Positions 1 to 4,283 of a stretch of 6,737 nucleotides of DNA are shown here, one piece after another. Numbering within the stretch: the stretch's first letter is position 1; each line of letters begins with the position of its first letter. The notes under the pieces were generated by a model. It saw only the letters and a program-made list of their open reading frames with translations. It searched no databases and had not been told where the DNA came from. The translations under genes and the position numbers were made by a program. This stretch comes from Bacteroidales bacterium. GTDB lineage: Bacteria; Bacteroidota; Bacteroidia; Bacteroidales; UBA4181. The stretch spans positions 1 to 6,737 of the forward strand of contig JAISKR010000046.1 of NCBI GenBank assembly GCA_031260845.1. The letters are read 5' to 3'.

Positions 1-79
1 ATAATATTTAAGTATTTAGTTTTTTTTTTGTTTTTTTTCCACAAAAATGAAACTTTTTTGAACTTTATCCGTTATATAA
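1..79 (+). other. A/T-rich leader upstream of the first gene
   Basis: The first 79 bases are strongly A/T-rich and include T10-G-T8 (20-38). Weak promoter-like strings exist: TTTG at 27-30 followed 22 bases on by CTTTTTTG (53-60), and TAGTTTTT at 17-24, but neither fits the Bacteroidota consensus well. No Shine-Dalgarno motif precedes the ATG at 80 or at 98. No gene is visible, and the start of any upstream unit lies outside the window. Confidence 0.35.
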
Positions 80-505
80 ATGGTAAAAGAACCTCAAATG
101 GAGAAAACGTTTAAAATAACTTCGGAAGTAGAAAACCTGCACGTAGTAGAACGCGCAGTAGATGAATTATTTGCGGCTTGCAGCATTGATCCTGTTGTTT
201 ATGGAAACCTTATGGTTGCATCGATGGAAGCAGCCAACAACGCCATAACCCACGGAAATAAACTTGATCCTGCAAAATTAGTCGCGTTTAATTTTTCTTT
301 GGATGAAGAAAAATTAGAGGTAACTGTGAAAGATGAAGGACCCGGTTTCGACTACTCCAACATCCCCGACCCGACATCTCCCATCAATATTGAGAATATG
401 AGTGGAAGAGGGGTGTTTCTGATGTCAAAACTGTCGGACAAAATCGAATTTGAGGACAACGGCAGTTTTGTCAGGATGATTTTTTTCTTGCATAAAGAAG
501 CGTAA
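80..505 (+). CDS. RsbW-like ATP-binding protein (anti-sigma factor / serine kinase family)
   Basis: A 141-residue single-domain protein of the GHKL ATPase fold, similar to the anti-sigma factors RsbW and SpoIIAB. Visible motifs are the N-box helix (E50, N54, then H58-G59-N60-K61), the G1 box DEGPGF at 85-90 and a glycine-rich G2 segment SGRGVFLMS at 108-116. Family members bind ATP, and many hold a sigma factor inactive or phosphorylate a serine on an anti-anti-sigma (STAS) protein; neither a sigma factor nor a STAS protein lies in the window, so the partner is unknown. There is no signal peptide or membrane segment, so it should be cytosolic. Translation could begin at the ATG at 80 or at the second ATG at 98 (M7); the second leaves a start closer to the conserved domain. 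The stop is one base before the ybeY start, suggesting coupled translation. The fold assignment is firm; the physiological role is inferred from family only. Confidence 0.88.
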   Translation: MVKEPQMEKTFKITSEVENLHVVERAVDELFAACSIDPVVYGNLMVASMEAANNAITHGNKLDPAKLVAFNFSLDEEKLEVTVKDEGPGFDYSNIPDPTSPINIENMSGRGVFLMSKLSDKIEFEDNGSFVRMIFFLHKEA

Positions 506-506
506 A

Positions 507-926
507 GTGGCTATCCGATTTTTTTCCGATGGAGTGTCTTTTCAACTCCGTAACAAGCGGAAAACAGTAGAATGGTTGCAAACGGTTATTGCCCGTGAAG
601 GCAAAAAAACCGGAACGCTTAGTTATATATTTGTGTCTGATACTCAAATTCTTCAACTCAACCGTCAATTTTTAAATCACAACTATTACACCGACATCAT
701 TACCTTTGATGAAGTAGAATCCGATACGATTTCCGGGGAAATGTACATCAGTATAGATACGGTGCGGACGAATGCCGAAATTTACCAAACCACCTTTGAC
801 AACGAACTGTATCGCGTGATGGTGCATGGAGTTCTGCATTTATGCGGCTACAACGATAAAACGGAGCAGGAACAAGTATTGATGAGGGAAATGGAAGATA
901 AGAGTCTTCAATTGCTGCCATTCTGA
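507..926 (+). CDS. ybeY: Endoribonuclease YbeY (16S rRNA maturation)
   Basis: A 139-residue member of the UPF0054/YbeY family, a metal-dependent single-strand endoribonuclease that in other bacteria helps process the 16S rRNA 3' end and takes part in ribosome quality control. The signature segment HGVLHLCGYND lies at 107-117. H107 and H111 match the first two metal ligands, but the third position, His in E. coli (H114/H118/H124 spacing), is D117. The upstream motif around 55-67 (FLNHNYYTDIITF) matches the family motif, except that the conserved Arg (R59 in E. coli) is L56. I recall both changes from Bacteroidota homologues, so they look like a lineage trait rather than decay. Length is normal for the family. 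The start is GTG at 507, one base after the upstream TAA; the frame is closed by TGA at 477-479 and has no upstream ATG, so GTG is well supported. Probably co-transcribed with the preceding ATP-binding protein. Confidence 0.93.
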   Translation: MAIRFFSDGVSFQLRNKRKTVEWLQTVIAREGKKTGTLSYIFVSDTQILQLNRQFLNHNYYTDIITFDEVESDTISGEMYISIDTVRTNAEIYQTTFDNELYRVMVHGVLHLCGYNDKTEQEQVLMREMEDKSLQLLPF

Positions 927-992
927 AATAGCATCTTCCGTGTCGCTTGATATTGTTCATATTCAGGCTATACCAAATTTATTAACATCAAC

Positions 993-1025
993 GTTGAATA
1001 AATTGGTTTAAATATGCTATCTTTG
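993..1025 (+). promoter_or_regulatory. Bacteroidota-type sigma-ABfr promoter for pstB-cysD-cysN
   Basis: GTTG at 993-996, a 21-base spacer and TATCTTTG at 1018-1025 match the Bacteroidota housekeeping promoter (TTTG, 19-21 bases, TAnnTTTG), with one mismatch in the -33 box and none in the -7 box. Transcription would start near 1032, giving a leader of about 20 bases before the ATG at 1054. The site lies in the 127-base gap after ybeY. It suggests that the three downstream genes form their own transcription unit. Confidence 0.72.
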
Positions 1026-1053
1026 CGGCATATTTTTGAAGTAATAAGTAGCA

Positions 1054-1941
1054 ATGAAGAATTTAATTGCCAAGTTTTTCCCTAAAACCGAGTTACGTAG
1101 TGTATATAAGACAGATGATACTGTTGGCAAGGAAAAAAGGAAATTGCGTTTTTTTCGTCCCAATTACAAATTCGTTCGTAATGACGGAGTTTCGGAGATA
1201 AATGTAGCCAACCTTAATGTGCACATTAAGGAGAATCATATATTGAAAGACGTCAACCTGACCATTCCCGACAAAAAGATTACCTGCATTCTCGGACCTT
1301 CGGGATGCGGAAAAACCACCTTGTTAAGAACGCTCAACCGCCTGATAGATTCGGTGGAAGGAGTGAAAATCACAGGTGAAATTTTAGTGAACGGTGAAGA
1401 CATTATCAGCAGCGGACCGGAAATCACGCGGTTAAGGCGAAATATGGGGCTGATTTCCCAGCGCCCAACGCCCCTGCCAATGTCCATTTTCGACAATATA
1501 GCGTATGGTTGTCGCATTCATGGCATTCGCAACCGGCGTAAACTGCGGCTGATAGTCAAGTATTATTTGGAAGCCGCAGGTTTGTGGGATGAAGTGAAAG
1601 ACAGGTTGCGTACACCTGCTGTTCGCTTGTCAATCGGGCAACAGCAGAGGTTGTGTCTGGCGCGTAGCCTCGCCGTAGAGCCTCAGTTTATTCTTGCCGA
1701 TGAGGCTACCAGCGCCTTAGACCCCATTTCGAGCAAAATCATTGAGGAATTGTTTGTCAAACTAAAAGAGAATTATTCCATCGTAATGGTGACGCATACC
1801 TTGCGACAAGCGTATAGAATCGCTGATTACGTGGTATTTATGTATCTGGGGGAAATCATTGAAGCAGGTTCTGCCGATCAGGTGTTCAATCATCCGCAGC
1901 ACGAACTGACAAAAAAATATTTATCGGGAGCGTTCAGTTAA
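1054..1941 (+). CDS. pstB: PstB-like ABC transporter ATP-binding protein (divergent)
   Basis: A 295-residue ABC ATPase whose best family match by eye is PstB, the ATPase of the high-affinity phosphate importer PstSCAB. Walker A is GPSGCGKTT at 81-89; the Q-loop segment QRPTPLPMSIFDNIAYG at 136-152 is very PstB-like; the signature is LSIGQQQRLCLARSL at 192-206; Walker B is FILADE at 212-217 with catalytic E217; the D-loop is SALD at 220-223; the H-loop is H248; and FMYLGEIIEAG at 262-272 matches the PstB C-terminal part. Oddities: about 37 extra N-terminal residues, many basic, compared with E. coli PstB; the signature reads LSIGQ instead of LSGGQ; DEP is DEA after Walker B; and the A-loop aromatic position is H57 or I58. 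No pstS, pstC, pstA or phoU is present. The gene ends 10 bases before cysD, so it probably shares its transcript. It should sit on the cytosolic face of a membrane permease. An ATPase for another oxyanion such as sulfate cannot be excluded. Confidence 0.82.
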   Translation: MKNLIAKFFPKTELRSVYKTDDTVGKEKRKLRFFRPNYKFVRNDGVSEINVANLNVHIKENHILKDVNLTIPDKKITCILGPSGCGKTTLLRTLNRLIDSVEGVKITGEILVNGEDIISSGPEITRLRRNMGLISQRPTPLPMSIFDNIAYGCRIHGIRNRRKLRLIVKYYLEAAGLWDEVKDRLRTPAVRLSIGQQQRLCLARSLAVEPQFILADEATSALDPISSKIIEELFVKLKENYSIVMVTHTLRQAYRIADYVVFMYLGEIIEAGSADQVFNHPQHELTKKYLSGAFS

Positions 1942-1951
1942 TTAATAAAAA

Positions 1952-2854
1952 ATGACTTATAAACTTACTCATTTAAAAGAACTTGAAGCGGAGTCCATTT
2001 ATGTGTTGCGCGAAGTAGCGGCACAGTTTGAACGTCCGGCGTTGCTTTTTTCCGGCGGCAAGGATTCCATCGTGGTGACACATCTCGCCTACAAGGCGTT
2101 TTATCCTTTGCGGATACCCTTTCCCTTGGTGCACATTGACACCGGGCACAATTTTGTCGAAACCATTGAGTATCGCGACGCATTGGTAGAAAAATTGGGT
2201 GCAACGCTCATTGTCGGTTCCGTGCAGGAATCCATCGACACGGGGCGGGTGAAAGAGGAAACGGGATATTACGCCAGCCGTAACAAATTGCAAACCGTTA
2301 CCTTGCTGGATACCATTGAGAAGCACAAATTCGATGCTTGCATTGGCGGGGCACGCCGAGACGAAGAGAAAGCCCGTGCCAAAGAGCGTTTCTTTTCCCA
2401 CCGCGACGAGTTCGGGCAGTGGAACCCCAAAAACCAGCGCCCCGAACTGTGGAACATCTTCAACGGGAAGAAAAATATGGGCGAGCATTTCCGCGTGTTT
2501 CCAATCAGTAACTGGACAGAAATGGACGTGTGGCAGTACATCTATCAGGAAAACATCCCCATGCCGAGCATTTACTACACACACGAGCGTGAAGTGTTTC
2601 TTCGCGACGGGCAATGGTTAGCGAATGAAGCCTGCATGACGCTCAAACCCGACGAAAAAGTCGTCACCAAGCAGGTGCGCTGCCGTACCATCGGCGACAT
2701 CAGTTGCACGGGACTGACGCTCTCGAAAGCAAATTCGCTCGAAGACATCATCGACGAAATAGCCGCCACGCGCGTCACCGAACGCGGAGGAAGAGCCGAC
2801 GACAAACGTTCCGAAACAGCAATGGAAGACCGAAAAATAGCTGGATACTTTTAA
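1952..2854 (+). CDS. cysD: Sulfate adenylyltransferase subunit 2 (CysD)
   Basis: A 300-residue protein, almost the same length as E. coli CysD (about 302). It is the catalytic adenylyl-transfer subunit of heterodimeric ATP sulfurylase: ATP + sulfate gives APS + pyrophosphate, driven by GTP hydrolysis in CysN. The N-terminal PP-loop is FSGGKDS at 33-39, typical of the ATP pyrophosphatase superfamily and related to PAPS reductase. Further CysD-specific blocks are VHIDTG at 60-65 (starting at V60), GGARRDEEKARAKER at 132-146, NPKNQRPELWN at 158-168, and FPISNWTEMDVWQYI at 183-197. The conserved C-terminal tail ends in the family's terminal GYF (298-300). No key residue appears missing. The start ATG at 1952 follows the pstB stop by 10 A/T-rich bases without a Shine-Dalgarno motif, as is usual in Bacteroidota. 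cysN follows after a repeat-containing 52-base gap. Cytosolic. Confidence 0.97.
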   Translation: MTYKLTHLKELEAESIYVLREVAAQFERPALLFSGGKDSIVVTHLAYKAFYPLRIPFPLVHIDTGHNFVETIEYRDALVEKLGATLIVGSVQESIDTGRVKEETGYYASRNKLQTVTLLDTIEKHKFDACIGGARRDEEKARAKERFFSHRDEFGQWNPKNQRPELWNIFNGKKNMGEHFRVFPISNWTEMDVWQYIYQENIPMPSIYYTHEREVFLRDGQWLANEACMTLKPDEKVVTKQVRCRTIGDISCTGLTLSKANSLEDIIDEIAATRVTERGGRADDKRSETAMEDRKIAGYF

Positions 2855-2882
2855 ATTGACAGTTGACAATTGATAATTGACA
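2855..2882 (+). repeat. Four tandem heptanucleotide repeats between cysD and cysN
   Basis: Immediately after the cysD stop codon the sequence consists of four in-register 7-mers: ATTGACA (2855-2861), GTTGACA (2862-2868), ATTGATA (2869-2875) and ATTGACA (2876-2882), consensus RTTGAYA, 28 bases in total. Periodicity is exact and each variant differs by at most two bases. The array fills more than half of the cysD-cysN gap. It is not an inverted repeat strong enough to be a terminator. Confidence 0.85.
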
Positions 2883-2906
2883 ATGAAATACAATCAAAAA
2901 TAGAAA

Positions 2907-4169
2907 ATGGATAAGGGATATTTAGATATGGAGTTGTTGCGGTTTACCACCGCAGGTAGTGTTGACGATGGCAAAAGCACGCTGATTGGGCGTTTGCTCT
3001 ATGACAGCAAGTCGATTTTTGAAGACCAGTTGGAGGCGGTGGAAACGGCGTCTAAACGCGGCGGCAACGAGGAAGTCAACCTCGCCCTGCTGACGGACGG
3101 TTTGCGTTCCGAGCGCGAACAGGGCATCACCATTGACGTGGCGTATCGCTACTTTGCTACGCCGAAGCGCAAATTCATCATCGCCGACACGCCGGGGCAC
3201 ATTCAATATACCCGCAACATGGTGACGGGCGCATCTACCGCCGACCTTGCCATCATCCTGATTGACGCCCGCAACGGCGTACTCGAACAGACTTTGCGCC
3301 ATTCGTACATTGCATCACTGCTGAAAATTCCACACATTGTAGTGTGTATCAACAAAATGGATTTGATGGATTTTTCGGAAAGCACTTACGAACTCATCAA
3401 GCAAAAATATCACGAGGTCATTGAAAAATTGCAACTTCCCGACGTGAAGTTCATCCCTATTTCAGCCAAATTGGGCGATAATGTGGTGACGGCTTCTGCC
3501 AATATGCCATGGTACAAGGGATGCACGTTGATGGAACTGCTCGAAAATACGCCGATAGACCATAAACTGAATACCGAGATGATGCGTTTCCCCGTGCAAT
3601 ACGTTATTCGTCCTATTTCGGACAAATTTCACGATTTCCGCGGCTACGCGGGACGACTGTCTGGTGGCATCCTGAAAAAAGGCGATGCAGTAACCGTACT
3701 GCCGTCTGGCTTGCGCTCTACTGTGGCAGCGATTAACCAGTGCGACAAGGAATTAGACGACAGTTTCACACCCGATTCCATCACCGTGCAATTGACCGAC
3801 GACATTGACGTGAGCCGCGGCGATATGATTGTGGGCGATAGCGATCAGCCCGTTGTGTCGCAAGACATTACGATGATGGTATGCTGGTTCAACGAACGTC
3901 CGCTGCTTCTGCGCAACAAGTACATTATCATGCACACCACAAGGGAAACCGTCGGAATTGTCAAAAGTATCAACACTTTGGTGAATATCAACACACTCGA
4001 AGCGGAAACGGGCGGCGATAGCCTGAAAATGAACGATATTGCCTCTATTACCATCAAAACAGCACAGCCTTTGGTGTTCGATTCATACAAGCAAAACCGC
4101 ACCACCGGCAGTCTGATTTTCGTTGATCCGGATACTTTTGAAACAGTAGGTGCAGGAATGATTTCGTAA
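2907..4169 (+). CDS. cysN: Sulfate adenylyltransferase subunit 1, GTPase (CysN)
   Basis: A 420-residue EF-Tu-like GTPase that partners CysD; GTP hydrolysis drives APS formation. Domain 1 (about 1-215) carries G1 AGSVDDGKST at 16-25, the G2 Thr within GITIDVAYRYF at 73-83 (T75), G3 DTPGH at 94-98, G4 NKMD at 149-152 and G5 SAK at 186-188. The segment RFPVQYVIRP begins domain 2, and the C-terminal barrel ends in a run equivalent to the GAGM block near the end of the conserved part of E. coli CysN. E. coli CysN is about 475 residues; this protein lacks its N-terminal leader and a C-terminal tail of about 40 residues, and it carries no fused APS kinase (CysC) as NodQ-type proteins do. In G3 the residue after DTPGH is I99, where E. 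coli has Glu. The start ATG at 2907 is used; M8 at 2928 is an alternative. Probably co-transcribed with cysD. Confidence 0.96.
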   Translation: MDKGYLDMELLRFTTAGSVDDGKSTLIGRLLYDSKSIFEDQLEAVETASKRGGNEEVNLALLTDGLRSEREQGITIDVAYRYFATPKRKFIIADTPGHIQYTRNMVTGASTADLAIILIDARNGVLEQTLRHSYIASLLKIPHIVVCINKMDLMDFSESTYELIKQKYHEVIEKLQLPDVKFIPISAKLGDNVVTASANMPWYKGCTLMELLENTPIDHKLNTEMMRFPVQYVIRPISDKFHDFRGYAGRLSGGILKKGDAVTVLPSGLRSTVAAINQCDKELDDSFTPDSITVQLTDDIDVSRGDMIVGDSDQPVVSQDITMMVCWFNERPLLLRNKYIIMHTTRETVGIVKSINTLVNINTLEAETGGDSLKMNDIASITIKTAQPLVFDSYKQNRTTGSLIFVDPDTFETVGAGMIS

Positions 4170-4182
4170 TGTCATTTTTTTT

Positions 4183-4219
4183 ACAAAAAAAAGAATCATT
4201 TAAACAACAAAAAAAAGAA
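4183..4219 (+). repeat. Pair of A8-tract direct repeats upstream of the kinase gene
   Basis: The 13-base string ACAAAAAAAAGAA occurs at 4183-4195 and again at 4207-4219, a 24-base (about two helical turns) offset. The first copy is directly preceded by T8 (4175-4182), making a T8-AC-A8 block. The 114-base gap between cysN and the kinase gene is otherwise A/T-rich, with a near-palindromic TACGTATATATATGTA at 4223-4238. No good TAnnTTTG promoter is visible in the gap. The arrangement suggests bent or flexible DNA, or a weak A:U terminator for cysN; both are guesses. Confidence 0.5.
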
Positions 4220-4283
4220 ATTTACGTATATATATGTAGCATGATTTAGGAACATTCGTATATTATTCTAAACAATATTTGCC

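Noticed and set aside
53..60. CTTTTTTG as the -7 box for the first gene
   Set aside because: The key TA is missing and the spacing from TTTG at 27-30 is 22 bases, so the match could easily be chance in T-rich sequence.
927..1053. Possible small RNA, tRNA or terminator between ybeY and pstB
   Set aside because: I found no cloverleaf, no stable G:C hairpin with a T tail and no credible small open frame; only the promoter is supported.
1973..2614. A 213-codon open frame on the minus strand opposite cysD
   Set aside because: It lies wholly within cysD, which has strong family motifs; its translation shows no recognisable domain, and long antisense frames are expected in this G+C-richer stretch.
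2316..2621. A 101-codon + strand frame within cysD
   Set aside because: Out-of-frame shadow of cysD with no family resemblance and no separate start signal.
80..4169. Reading the window as a defence or mobile island
   Set aside because: Every gene has a clear housekeeping or signalling family; there are no integrase, transposase, nuclease or toxin motifs, att-like repeats or terminal inverted repeats.
4172..4200. T8-AC-A8 as a rho-independent terminator after cysN
   Set aside because: The stem would be only A:U pairs with a two-base loop, or six pairs with a six-base loop, and there is no G:C pair and no following T run, so it is too weak to call.
4223..4238. TACGTATATATATGTA as a transcription-factor operator
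   Set aside because: The inverted repeat is imperfect and mostly alternating TA, which is common by chance in such A/T-rich gaps; no known site is recognised.
4274..4281. AATATTTG as the kinase -7 promoter box
   Set aside because: It ends two bases before the ATG at 4284, so transcription would start inside the coding region; the first box base also mismatches.
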